Part shown: positions 1 to 11,070 of the stretch, in pieces
How positions within the stretch are numbered: the first letter of the stretch is position 1
How the letters are laid out: the number at the start of each line of letters is the position of its first letter
Source of the DNA: Cytospora piceicola
Taxonomy: Eukaryota; Ascomycota; Sordariomycetes; Diaporthales; Cytosporaceae
Length of the DNA stretch: 64,000 nucleotides
NCBI GenBank assembly: GCA_023375675.1
Contig: JALQBC010000023.1
Coordinates: 124,001-188,000 of the forward strand
Reading direction: 5' to 3'
Program-made: the position numbers and the translations under genes
Notes under the pieces: generated by a model
The model's database searches: none
Seen by the model: the letters and a program-made list of their open reading frames with translations, nothing else
What the model was told of the DNA's origin: nothing

Positions 1-147
1 TGAGGGCAACCGCAACCTGGACATCTACTTACCCACTAAGTACTTCGGAGCCTCACCATCCCTACTCAAAACATTGCAACCGACCCAATCTCAGTAGTCA
101 AGTGAAGCCGAGATGCCCAGATATGTACCATCGCATGTGATGGAGAC

Positions 148-2459
148 ATGAACTCCATACCACAGGTGCTCCATCGCACTGCTAAGCCAGTATCTATTGC
201 CGAGTTTGCCGATGCTGTGCAAGCAATATGTCGTCCTCGATATCCCGGCGCGAGGGGCCGCATCGAACGCCCGGTTGGTAAGTTACTGCTCGCCGTCTTG
301 TTGACCTTCGTACGTCTATGTACCAGTATACTCACTCCTCCTTAGGCCTCGCTATTAGTGGAGGGGTAGACTCTATGGCCCTTGCCTATCTGTGCTCGCG
401 CACACATCGTTACTACCACGGCATGAAGGTGGCTGATAATCCTGTTGCTTGTTATCAATGTATTGTCGTCGACCACCGCATGCGTGATGGAAGTGCCGAG
501 GAGGCTGCCTCCGTCAAGAAGATTCTCACGGAACGCCTAGGCTTCAGGACCCACCAGCTGGCCGTCGCTTGGGGCAGTGTCTTGGAGGAGACCGGGTACT
601 CACACCCCAAAGAGCTTCCCAACTTCGAGACCGTGGCTCGTCGCCAACGGTACCGCAGGATTGCAACACAGTTGGCACACAGCAAAATCGCCTCCTTGTT
701 TCTTGCACACCACGAGGACGACCAGTACGAGACCGTGCTGATGAGGCTCATTTCAGGCCACAGCGCCGCCGGCCTGCTGGGCATGCGTGCCGCTACTGAC
801 ATCCCAGAGAGTCACGACATCCACGGCGCTTATCAGAGTGGCATGGTTGATGACCAGGCCTCGAAATCCCCCATGATCAATTACCGCCCCACCAAGCATG
901 ACTTGAGGTCGATCAAGGCCCAGATGATGGCCGACTTGGATCCCGAACTCGTGGCGAGGGAACTACTGCAGGGTACACGTGCCAGTGCATATCTCGAGGA
1001 CGAGTTGGACCAATATGTCCCCAAGACCAAGATGATGCTCCCCGCAGCCCCTCCTGAAGTAGAAGACGGCGGTTGTATGGTGTACCGGCCCTTGCTGGAG
1101 TTCAGCAAGGATAGACTTACTGCAACCTGTGAGGCCAACGGCATCCCATGGTTTGAGGATGCTACCAATCATGATGCAACCCTGACGCTAAGGAATGCCG
1201 TGAGACACATCAGCAAGAATTATATTCTGCCAGTGGCTCTCCAGAAGCCCGCGATATTAGACATGTCCCATCGCCTCCGAGAGCGGGCTCAGCTCGACGA
1301 GGGCGAGGTAATCAGGCTCTTGGGTAGAACGGTTGTCCGAGACTTTGAGTCTACCGCCGGAACAGTCGTCGTGCAACTACCATCTTTCAGCATTCCTCGG
1401 CTTTCGAGAGGGCAGAACAAGAACGTCCGGCGCGCAAAGCGCCTCGAGCACTATCGCTACATTGCCGCCCTGCTCCTCAAGAGGCTCATTGCCATCGTAA
1501 CACCAGAACTGCAGGGTCCCGCCGCAACAAACCTCCAGAACCAAGTCATCCGTCTCTTCCCCTCTCTAAATGATGACCCAACATCCTACCCAGAACACCC
1601 CAAGGCCTTCAATGTCTCCAACGTCCACTTTCACCCTGTACGGACGTCCTCCGACCCCGAGGCCACCATGAACTGGTACCTCACACGCGAGCCATATGTT
1701 TCGGGACGACCAGTCCCACTCTGCGAATTTTCCAGGCTCCCCCTGCGTCTACGCTGGCGCCGCCGCCCCGAAGCGTGGCGTTGGCCTCCCCCGAGGCCAT
1801 GGCAGCTGTGGGACGGCCGGTTCTGGACTCGCATCTCCAACCGCACCAACGTTCATGCCTCGATCGCGCCGTTTGACGCCAAATATGCCAAGGCCTTCCG
1901 AGACTCCCTCCCCGACGGTCGGGCACGCGATACACTTATGGCGCTGCTCAGACACCATGCCCCAGGGAAGGTCCGATACACATTACCCGCGGTGTACACC
2001 CTCGGCGACCACGAAGAGGCCATACGCGACCACGAGCGGTCCTCGGACGTGGAGAAGACGCAGATGCTGGACGAGGCGGAGATCAAGAGGCAGTGGCAGG
2101 AGATGGACCAAACGGCCCAGCGGGAGGAGTTCTACAAGAGCCGGGACAGGGAGCTGGAGCAGGCGGCGGCGCGGGAGGCCGATGACGAGGCGGCCCGGTC
2201 CCGGGAGGAGAGCAAGGTGCTGGTGGCGCTGCCGACGCTGGGCATCGCCAGGCCGGGGCTGATGAACTGGATCCGGTATGACGTTAGGTACCGGAAGGTG
2301 GACAGGTGCACGCTGGGCAAGAGCGCGAAGGACGAGAGGGATGTGGCCTGGTATCTGTATAAGAAAGCTCGGGCGTTGGAGAGGGCAGGGGTGAGCAGCG
2401 TGAAGAGGTGGACTAGTAGGTATTGTAAGTTTAGGATGGGGGGTAGGATGAGGAGCTAG
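148..2459 (+). CDS. tRNA(Ile)-lysidine synthase-like PP-loop ATPase (TilS family)
   Basis: Two exons, 148..277 and 346..2459. The intron 278..345 (68 nt) has a GTAAGT donor and a TTAG acceptor and joins a split Gly codon, giving 747 residues. The PP-loop SGGVDS lies at residues 48-53. Further on are a TilS-like HHEDDQ-ET segment and a block ending in a DATNHD...RNAVRH stretch that matches the conserved end of the TilS catalytic domain. Family knowledge: TilS activates and lysinylates C34 of the minor tRNA-Ile so that it reads AUA; in a mould a mitochondrial role is likely, but no clear targeting peptide is visible. The C-terminal 300 residues are basic and coiled-coil-like (Glu/Arg/Gln-rich around residues 630-690) and do not resemble the bacterial C-terminal domain. 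The start is chosen because exon 1 supplies the sequence just before the PP-loop. The family call is firm; the substrate is inferred. Confidence 0.85.
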
Positions 2460-2487
2460 ATGAGGCAAGTTACTCCCGTCATGCTGA

Positions 2488-3175
2488 TCACAACTTAACC
2501 TTGCCATCCTTCCCGCCAATAAACAAGTCAAAGCCAATGGGTATAGTTGCTTGCCCGTAGGAAGTAACATGCTTCAAAATGGGCTCACCGGCCTTGTACA
2601 CCTCGACGAAGCACTGACGCCACCAAACCGTCTGCCCATACCCGGTCACCCATCTCCTCGCCGGCTTTGCATCACTGAAATCTACTGAAGTATCCAGAGG
2701 GCTGATTTGGAGACCGTGGTCCCGTGTATAATGCCATGCTCAGCTGAGCTGCGTCCTTGATAGGCAGCATGATCCAGACAACAGCATCATCAAGAGTTGA
2801 ACGGGGAAGGCCCATAAAGACGCAACCTGTGACATCGCTGCGCTTTTCCCTAACCTCCCTCTGGTACGCAGCTGTCGTGAGTACTGCTTCGGTAATCTGC
2901 GGGCCAAACAAATCCTGGAGATCGCAGCGGAGCGACTTCCATGAGCAATCTAGGGGATAGTTCGATTGTCAGACCGCCCGCCTCGCATACGTATTGCAGT
3001 CTTCGGCTCTGAATGGCGCTCGATCCGGCCCGTGTAGTGAGTATGCAGCTCTTCTTTGCCGCCTTGCTGCTGATGCCATCGTTTACTCACTCGAAATAGT
3101 GTGAAGAGTGGCACTGCTGCTTGCCCGCTCGGGTGATTCTGTAGCAGGAACAACCCCGCGCAACTCTAGGCCACA
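2488..3175 (-). pseudogene. 3' remnant of a conserved hypothetical gene, frameshifted and ending at a transposon
   Basis: Read on the minus strand, coding-like sequence runs from the transposon edge to a TGA at 2488. A likely intron (GTGAGT donor, CCTAG acceptor, about 2950..3092) links a short upstream piece to an exon beginning CSWKSLRCDLQDLFGPQ. The frame then breaks near 2722-2731: one frame ends in LSMALYT, and the other continues as RDHGLQISPLDTSVDF and ends in IGFDLFIGGKDGKVKL. Skipping one base restores a continuous reading. I do not recognise the family. Upstream coding sequence should lie beyond the element at 7399; a short open stretch exists there, but it is not convincing. I infer a dead gene, broken by the insertion and by a one-base indel. 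A sequencing indel is the alternative for the frameshift only. Confidence 0.55.
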
Positions 3176-3293
3176 CTGTCAGCGGCGATCAAGGGCTCCG
3201 AAACCTACATAGGTTATAGTGCACGGTCCAGGCGTGTTCTAATAATCTGGCCGGGACAGCTAAACCACCCTAACAGGCTATATCTCGGCTATA
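3176..3293 (+). repeat. left terminal inverted repeat (118 bp)
   Basis: It starts CTGTCAGCGGCGATCAAGGG and matches the reverse complement of 7281..7398 with about four transition differences (for example CATAGG against CATGGG and CTGGCC against CTAGCC). A gapped similarity continues inward for roughly 50 bp (CGTAATAT...TATAGTGTTT), so the original repeat may have been longer. Confidence 0.92.
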
Positions 3294-6239
3294 ACGTTAT
3301 ATATATCGTAATATATTTATAGTGTTTAGGCGTAATTATAAGTAAATCTTCCGAGGAAATAGCTACTACCTATATCTTAAGTAATTTAGCAGGTAAGTTA
3401 GCTATAAACGTACTTAAGGCTTAAACTTAACCGTTATTATAAACTAAGCTTAATATTAGCCTTTAAACCGTTACCTCGGCGTATATATAAAACCTTACGA
3501 CTATTTAGTTGTTTAATCGACCTTAATATAACGCTTAGAAAAACGAAATTAAAGCCTTTAAAAACGTTATTAAAAGCGATAAAAGCGATAATAAAGGCCT
3601 CGGTAGTTCCGGCCTATTAAGCCGCTCGGCCTACTATTAAGCCGGTAAGAAAAGCAGTTACTAAAGCTACTATTATAAAAAAGACCTCCGGCCTTACGAT
3701 ACGTATAAAGCGTAATATAGATAGAAAGAAAAGAGTTATAATAACCTCGCCGGCTATAGCCGAAGCTTAAGCGAAAGAATAAGTACTATAGAATAAGGCC
3801 GAAGTATAGCTAAAGTAATAGCTAAGCTTAAAAGCGTAGTTTAACTAGTAGTCTAATACTTTTAAGAGTTTTACTAATACTTTTAACCTGTTTACTTTTT
3901 CTTCGTTTTAACTACGATAAGCGCCGCTACTATTATTACTACTATACGCCGCGTTTACGAAGCTTTATATAGCTATAATTTCGAACCTTAAGTTTCTTTT
4001 AAAAAGCTAGTAAACCTTTTAAATACTATAACCGTACCTGTAGCCGTATTATAATTACCTATATATAAACAGCCTGTTAAAGAGGTTTAAGATCGAAAGG
4101 CTGTTTTAAACTATAATTAACAGTTTAAAGGCTTAGCTAAACATCGTAATAATCGGACGTAATAAAACGCCGTCCTTTACGTACGCCTTTATTACTACGA
4201 CTAAAGGAATAAGAAAGGAATTTATATAAAGTAAAGATATTATTTCGAATAGCCTAAGGCCTAATTTTAATACTATTTCTGTTATAGATTTTATTAATAC
4301 TTAGACTATATATAAACCGCTATATAGACTAACCGTAACCTTTAAATATCGGTTATAAATACCGCCGCTATTATAGCTTATCTCTATTTTTAGCCCGGCC
4401 TATAATATAAAAGGCCGGCCTTTATAGTAGAAAAAGGCCGTATCGCGTATTTATTATATAAATAAAGCTATTAACGAAAAGGAGAAGGCTCGGAAAGACG
4501 TTTAAGCAATTCTAACTAATAATTAGGTATATAAAAAAGCGAAATACCTTAACCGAAATAGGTTATTATATATCTAGTATTAGCTATAAGAGAAAACCGG
4601 TATATATTTACGCCTACTACCTTTAAATCTAAACAGCTAAGCAGATTATATTAAATAAGGCCTCTATACGGCTATAATACTACTACACCCTATAGTATCT
4701 AAAGTAGAAAGCCGTCTATAGGCGCGGTAAGAACGTAAAGGCTTTACGAAAAGGTTAATAGTAACAGATATAAAAAAAAACTTACCTATAACGATATTAA
4801 CAGCTTAGCTTAGTCTAACGCTATTGCCGGTATAAATAAATAAGTAGCTTTTATTTATAGGTGCGATAAGCCCTTAAGCTATACCTAAGATACTTAAAAT
4901 ACCTAGTATACCCGGTATCGGTAGTATATAGTTTAATATACCTTCCGATATACTTTCCGGCTTAAATAATATATCGTTTTATTTATTAGTAAAAATTATA
5001 ACGATAAAGGAGACGTTAATAAAAACTAAAGAAAAGATACCGGCGGTACAGCTATAGCTATAACCTATAGTTACGTTAGTTAAAACATTACTATCGAAAG
5101 CCTTATAAATAAATATACTAACCGTTAAAAAACCTAAGATATTAAAAATAGTAAGGGCACTACTTTTTAGTTCCTCGCCGCCGATTCTATATAATATACC
5201 TCGTAATAAACTACTTATAAAGTTCGGAAACATATTTTTAATATATTAAACTAATAGTATAAGATTAAACGATAAAGAAAGAGTAAAAGCTTTAAAAATA
5301 ATTAAGAATAAGAGTATATTAGTAATATCGATTAAAGACTTAAGAAATAGATAGTTTTAATAATAAGGTATACCTAACTAAATATATAAGCTTATAAAGG
5401 CGTATATAAAGCCGTTTATAAGAAAATAAGAAGGTATCGCGACTTAGCGACGACGAGATAAACAGAAACGGAAGTATAAAGAGATAAAGGTTAAGAATAA
5501 CTAAGTTATTAAGGAAGACGGGAATAAAGCTGTTATCGGTAATAAAGGCGGCTTTAAGCTTCTTTAGATAGATTTAGTAATACGTTAGTTATCTCCGGTA
5601 GCTTAAAAAGTATATAAATAAAAGGAAATACCTTTATCGTTACTTATAGACTTATTATTAAAAGATAATCGTATATTTAGCCCGGCTAAATATCTCGAGA
5701 TATTTAACGATAGCGGGTCGTTTAACGATATCGATCTACTAAAGTCTTAGCTATTAAAGTCTTAGATTACTACGTAATTAAGCTTACTATCGCCGTCGCT
5801 ACTATCGTAAAGCGATAAGATAACCTCGAGCTAAAGTAACGAAAAAGAGTAATAATAATAGTATAAGTAATAGTTAAGGTAGATAGAAAGGTTACAGGTT
5901 ACTTAAGCAGGTAATAAGCTAAAAGCGGTAAAGGTAACTATAAAAGCTAGCTATAAGGTATAAATAAAAGATTTAGTAATAATACTATAGATTTCTTCTT
6001 TAATATATATATTTAAACTTTCGTTATAGTTTTTCTATTATTTAATATAAATTAAATCTATTAAACCTATAAACTTAACTTATAAACCTAAACTTTAACC
6101 TACCCTTTTATATTACCTTTTACACCTACTTTAAAACTATCGCTACTTCGTTAAACCTTTTAAAATTAACCTATACCTAACGGAAATACCCTTTAATACC
6201 CTTTACGTTATAAGAAACCTTTTAGGCGATAGCTTTTAA

Positions 6240-7190
6240 AAAGGCTATAAACTCTTTAAAGCTTACGCTATTACTATACTCTTTAGTATATCTCTACTGT
6301 AGTAAGGTCTTAAAGTTTTTAAAAAAGGCTTCGATAAGGTTTAGATTTAAAGAATATAATAAAAGATATACTAGCTTTATACTAAATTCCTTATATAATA
6401 AAGTAAGTTCTTTATAATAATATTATAAGACGTTATTTATTATAAATATTAACTTAAGCTTAAAGAACCGCTAATATTAAAGCAGTATATAATACTTAAC
6501 TTAGCTTATAAAGCCTTCTATATTAGTTTGCCCCGGGTATATAAAGATATCGAAAAGCCTATCGATTATAATAGCCGGAAGTAAGTAATATCGTTACCCC
6601 TTTTCTAGCCGGCTTTTACCTTTAAATATAATATTTAAAAGTAACTAGCTATATCGTTATACTTTATTACGTTTATTACAACTAGATTTATTTATATATA
6701 TTAGCTAATATAGTTTATATAAGGCTTAAAGTTCTTCGACCTATCTTTTACGAAGTTCTTTATCCTTTTAAGCCGCGATTAACCTTATCTTTTTATTAAA
6801 CTAACCGATTTTTTTAAAATACTTTTTAATCGTAAAAACGTTAATAGTAACGTTATAGTTTTAAAAAAGGTATTCGCGTACCTTATAGCGGTCGCTATCT
6901 AGCTTTAAAGTAAAGAATTCCTTAATTTCTTAGCTGTTTATTAGCTAATATATAAAATATCGATAAAGCTAACAGATATAAACTTCCTTTAAGTACGGCT
7001 TAATCTTTAAATAGCCGGCTTCAGGAACCTTTAATAGATTTAAACCTCTTTAAATTTCTTATTTATATCGATTCTGCTATACGTAACGCTTACTATACTA
7101 TATAATCTCGGCGATCTCGATGTTATTTAAATCGTTATCGAACAGTAAATATATATAAGACTGCTCCTACGCCGTTAAATTCCTACCGGA
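6240..7190 (-). pseudogene. RIP-inactivated Tc1/mariner (DDE_3-type) transposase
   Basis: Minus-strand translation with stops read through shows the order of motifs expected of an IS630/Tc1 transposase. An LPA-ID...IYPG block lies near 6530-6600. A block in which the second catalytic Asp is now Asn (FIINNVLQ) lies near 6430-6450. A KLVYLLLYSLNLNLIEAFF stretch near 6310-6390 corresponds to the family's usual 'PPYSPDLNPIE' motif. Asp-to-Asn and Pro-to-Leu changes are what C-to-T RIP mutations on either strand produce. Many stop codons rule out function. The boundaries are approximate. Confidence 0.8.
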
Positions 7191-7280
7191 AATAGTTATA
7201 TCGATCGAAAACTAAAACACTATAAAATATTACGAGATTTAAAATAATAACGAAGTTAACGGCTTTAAAAATGGTTAAGA

Positions 7281-7398
7281 TATAGCCGAGATATAGCCCG
7301 TTAGGGTAGTTTAGCTGTCCCGGCTAGATTATTAGAACACGCCTGGACCGTGCACTATAACCCATGTAGGTTTCGGAGCCCTTGATCGCCGCTGACAG
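7281..7398 (-). repeat. right terminal inverted repeat (118 bp)
   Basis: Reverse complement of the left repeat at 3176..3293, ending CCTTGATCGCCGCTGACAG. The few differences between the two copies are transitions, as expected from RIP or deamination after insertion. Confidence 0.92.
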
Positions 7399-7666
7399 CA
7401 GCAGGAAATAAGCTACAGCACGTGCGGGAACCGCATGCGACGTATGGGCCACGCTCAATCTCCCAGCCCCCCTACAATGACCATTACTACTTCAGCATCT
7501 TAACAAAACTTGGAAGCCCTGCTTCCTGTAGCAATTCCGTACATATACTGCAAATCGGCACTCAACTCGAGGGTTACAACGCTAGTACCTCGCCGAATAT
7601 ACTCCAGGGGATGGTAACATTGACGCATCTACGTGTGAGGACTACCCCCTCCCTGTATTAGAATGG
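7399..7666. other. Spacer between transposon and phosphatase gene
   Basis: Base composition returns abruptly to normal at the right TIR. The stretch must hold the promoter and leader of the phosphatase gene. An ATG at 7663 lies out of frame, 4 nt before the chosen start. The minus strand has a short open run next to the TIR that might be the missing part of the gene broken at 3175, but it is too short to support. Confidence 0.4.
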
Positions 7667-9525
7667 ATGTATCCCCTTCTTAGACTTCCGTCCTCGACGG
7701 CAAAGCTACTCATTGCTTTTGTCGTCGGTGCCATTCTTGCCCTCTCCATCGCTCGAGGCCACACCAGCCTGCCCTGGACCGAAACGAAGACCCCTCTCTT
7801 TCCCGCCTCAGCACCCAAGGGAGAATCTCTGGCCTCAGCGAACGGCATGGCAGACTTGACGACTGTCGACTTGGGATGGTACCCGCCGTCTCAGAGTGTG
7901 ATCAACAATCTCACCAACGTTGTGAGCAATGACACCACGGGCGTGTATGGATTCATATTCAACTCCTCGTACACACCTGATGATGAGTATGGCACGTACA
8001 ACTGGTGCAACATGCCTCATGTGCGTTCTTTGGAGTATGTGAAGCCGTCTGAGGAATATGAGCTTGCATATGTGGAGCTGGTGAGTTTTGCTAATCGAAT
8101 AGGACAATGACTCTAAGCAGGTGAAAATGTCTGGATGGCTAAACAAAACACCCCTCGACAGATCCATCGTCACCACAAGCGCACACCTTATGCAGCCAAC
8201 TCATTCCCAGTGGAGTCCTACACCTGGGACTGTGATGATGAAGGGCTGTACTACTTCGCCCGACCCCTATCAGAAGACAGCTCATCCAGCAGGAACTCCT
8301 CTGCCCTAGCATACTGGGAAGTTTTCTCTGGCATCAACCCCTTCTCGGCCCTCACCTCTGGCTGGAAGGGCACATGCCAGTTCCCACAGATCACAACCCA
8401 GGGCCTCGACGACGCCTGGCAGCACGGCGCCGACCTGTACGGCGTGTACCACGACCTCCTGGGCTTCCTCCCGGGCCGAGACGACGACGACGACGACGAC
8501 GACCAGGCCCGGAGGCAGAAGGTCAAGTACCGCGTCACGAACAACGTCATCACCAGCGAGGTGGCCGGCATGGTCATCAACGCCATGTGGGGCACCACGG
8601 GCGCCGCGCCGCTGCTCGTCCAGCCCGACGGCGCGGACTCGCTCGAGCCGAGCTACACGTGCGCGTCGTCCGAGGCCCGGTACGGCGCCGTCGAGTCCGC
8701 CGCGAACCCGGCGTGGGGGGCGCACCTCGAGGCGGCGCGGGGGCTGTACGCCGCGCTGGACGGCATCTCGGGCGTGGACGGCGCGGACGCGGGGTTCCAT
8801 GCCAGTTTCGACCATTACTACGATAACCTGTCCGCCCGGCAGTGCCACGGCAAGCCGCTTCCCTGTAAGCTCGTCAACGTGACGAACGCGGATGGGACGA
8901 CGGCACTGGTCAACGACACGGGCGCGTGCGTCACGCAGGCGATGGCGGATGAGGTGTACCGTTTCGGAAACTGGGAGTACTCCCAGATCTACCGGGACGC
9001 CGGGGCCGAGTCCCTCGCCGCGAGCGTCGGGTCGTTCGGGGTGTGGGTCGCGGAGCTTGCGGCGCACCTGCGGGGCGTGATGGAGGGGACTGGCGAGACC
9101 CTCTGGTTTCATAACGTTGCGCATGACGGGTCTGTGAGCCGGTTGTTGGGGATATTGCAGGTTGATGTCATGGTCTGGCCGGGGATGGGGAGTGAGGTTG
9201 TGTTTGAGGTGTGGAAGAGGAGGAGTGGATATTCCTCTACGGGCAAGGTATCGAGGAGGGAGACCAGTGCCAGTGGGTATTATGTGCGTGTCTTGTTTGG
9301 TGGCCAGGTCTTGACTTCGTCGAACCCGAGTTTGGGGACTATGGATATGGTGCCAGTTGAGACGGTGTTGGGGTAAGTCACTAGAGCCATGCTTGCACCC
9401 CTTTCCTGTCCATATCGAATTGTGCGCAGGACCTAAGCTAATGTCTGATGTTTAGATATTTCGATGGACTAACCGGGATAAATGCAAGCCTGATCGTGGG
9501 CAAGTGTGATTCCACGTCTAGCTAG
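7667..9525 (+). CDS. Histidine acid phosphatase, membrane-anchored or secreted
   Basis: Three exons, 7667..8080, 8162..9372 and 9456..9525, giving 564 residues. The introns of 81 and 83 nt (GTGAGT/ACAG and GTAAGT/TTTAG) keep frame and restore the family motif across the first junction. That motif, IHRHHKRTPYA at residues 139-149, is the phosphohistidine loop (RHxxRTP). The C-terminal VAHDGS supplies the proton-donor HD pair. A hydrophobic segment near residues 12-30 is a signal peptide or type II anchor. Several N-x-S/T sites and paired cysteines fit the secretory route. Family role: hydrolysis of phosphomonoesters through a phosphohistidine intermediate. An eight-Asp tract sits in the middle of the protein. 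The last 23 residues, ending in a Cys-containing tail, come from exon 3. The substrate is unknown. Confidence 0.88.
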
Positions 9526-9712
9526 AGACCTAGGTATTTTATATAAAGAGCCTGGAATTACTATGGCTTTGAAGTATGGGCCTTTGGACTCTAATCACTC
9601 TTCTAGAGTGCAATCCAAGGTTGATCTCGTCTTGCTTGAGCCCGGGAAGTATTGCCAGGTAGCCTGAGAACTTATATACGGTTCTGGAGGTATCATGCAA
9701 CGAAAACAGATT

Positions 9713-10051
9713 TTAACACTTAAAAGTGCGGGTCTCACAGCAATACAGCAATATGTTTGTGCCGTAAACCTGTGGCCAGTCCGACCTCTGGAATGGTGGA
9801 TCCTCGCAGATTCGAATGAAACCCGTCACATGGCGCTCGAGGGAGCTGAGTTCCCGTTGCACAAGCTGGTCAGACATGACTGAGGGTGCGTCGACCTCAT
9901 ATTTACCCAACGACCTGGCGGCGTTCCTGATGTCGAGTTCGACCTTTTGCCGGAGAAGCCCTTTGATCCTGTTGAGTATATCCTGCTCTGTCTGGGTGTT
10001 CTGCAGGGCGTCGTCTGAGCCGCGATAGCTGGCACCGCGTGGCGTGGCCAT
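9713..10051 (-). CDS. Small hypothetical protein (112 aa)
   Basis: A single open frame starts with MATPRGASYRG and has a good start context (CAAGCATGG). It encodes a mostly helical, charged protein: a Gln/Asp-rich N-terminus, then a region like ILNRIKGLLRQKVELDIRNA, with no signal peptide or membrane segment. Codon use looks coding-like for the first 90 residues. The last 20 or so residues are less convincing and could be read-through of an unspliced intron. I do not recognise a family. It lies tail to tail with the phosphatase, about 190 bp away. Confidence 0.45.
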   Translation of the reverse strand: MATPRGASYRGSDDALQNTQTEQDILNRIKGLLRQKVELDIRNAARSLGKYEVDAPSVMSDQLVQRELSSLERHVTGFIRICEDPPFQRSDWPQVYGTNILLYCCETRTFKC

Positions 10052-11070
10052 GCTTGTCGTCTGATCTGACGAGTTAATGATGTGCTCTCCCAGCCGAGAG
10101 TTGGGAACCTTCTCGAGAGAAAGATATCGTGAGTCGATGGTGCAGTATCACAGGATGGGGTTACGCAAGAAAGTTGTATTCTTCGCGTGCAAGATCTAAA
10201 AACGTGTGTGCAAGGAGTTTTTGTTAGAAGATTTGACAAGTTGCCCACTACTGTGGCGAGGTAGGAGGGAAGAGTTGAAGGGGGTGCAGGCTGTCACCGG
10301 TGTTCAGGGCTTCCCGAAACGAACACATGCCGGTCATAGCTTGATCACGAAAACCTCCTTACCTCTCTGAGTGTTTTACGCTCTTAGTATAGGTCTAAAG
10401 TAAAAGATGAGACAATGGTTAAAACCGTATTACCGAGATCTATATAGCTATATAATTTACTAAATAGAATAATAAGTTTAACCGGACGAGGATTACAATA
10501 TGTATTCAATATATCTCAGTAAAGTTCAGTATCTAAGCTTTCTCAATGCTTAAAGTTGCGGATTTCAAAACGTTACTATTAAGTCCAATCATCTATACAT
10601 GTAGATAGATCTAGGCGAGAAAATACCAATAATAATTTTAGTTTCTAATCGGCGTAGTTTAAGAGCGGTATCAAGGTAAGTAGGCAAGACATGTTCGTAA
10701 TGAAGCCGTGAATTGTACAGCGAGTATATAATTCTTTTTCGGAACCCTTGAACGCCGCTAATACCGGGCGCAGGCGCAGTGCATGCAGATGCGGGCCATA
10801 CGTAAAACCAACCTCAATATACCTTAAGTACCTACATGGGTCTGTCTACTTAGAAACATAATTACTCAACTACTTAACCTCATTTACATATAAAGTGGGA
10901 GGGAATTATGCTGAGCTACCACTATTGTTTACCACCAACTTATCACCTCTATTCAAACAGTCCTACGCTCCAAAAAGACCTTGCTGAAGCCTTCGCTATC
11001 CTACGCTCAAAACTGAGCTCTCTCGGACCGACGGCTGACATCGACAACAGCACAAGAGCAACTCCATAAC
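10052..11070. other. Gene-free stretch with AT-rich patch and transposon-end relic
   Basis: 10380-10720 is AT-rich and stop-filled, reminiscent of mild RIP. It abuts a decayed copy of the transposon end at 10738. The last 200 bp before 11071 form the presumed promoter of the hydrolase gene (pyrimidine-rich, with CAACAGCAC just before the ATG). No gene seen. Confidence 0.5.
10738..10764 (+). repeat. Decayed copy of the transposon right end
   Basis: The sequence TTTCGGAACCCTTGAACGCC and the next 7 bases match the right TIR end at 7371..7397 with about 4 mismatches in 27. Weaker similarity (TAGTTTA..., then a CCGTG-A-T segment) extends about 80 bp upstream. It looks like an old solo end or an internally deleted copy. 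Confidence 0.55.

Larger units (their letters stand above)
3176..7398. mobile_element. RIP-degraded Tc1/mariner-type DNA transposon with long TIRs
   Basis: The 4.2-kb element is bounded by 118-bp inverted repeats. Its interior is strikingly AT-rich, with CA and TG dinucleotides nearly absent while TA and CG are frequent, which is the signature of repeat-induced point mutation acting on CpA. Every long frame is riddled with stops. The minus strand near the right end preserves a recognisable IS630/Tc1/mariner DDE transposase skeleton. The left two thirds contain no recognisable product. No TA target duplication is visible; both ends are flanked by CA, which may be chance. At 4.2 kb it is much longer than a simple Tc1 element (about 1.3-2 kb), so it may carry a second gene or a nested insertion. 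Confidence 0.88.

Noticed and set aside
4979..5233. 84-codon open frame inside the transposon
   Set aside because: RIP removes codons at random, and an 84-codon run in TA-rich DNA on one strand is expected. The translation is hydrophobic low-information sequence with no family match.
8306..9124. 272-codon minus-strand frame opposite the phosphatase gene
   Set aside because: It is an antisense shadow of a GC-rich coding exon; the sense strand has clear family motifs.
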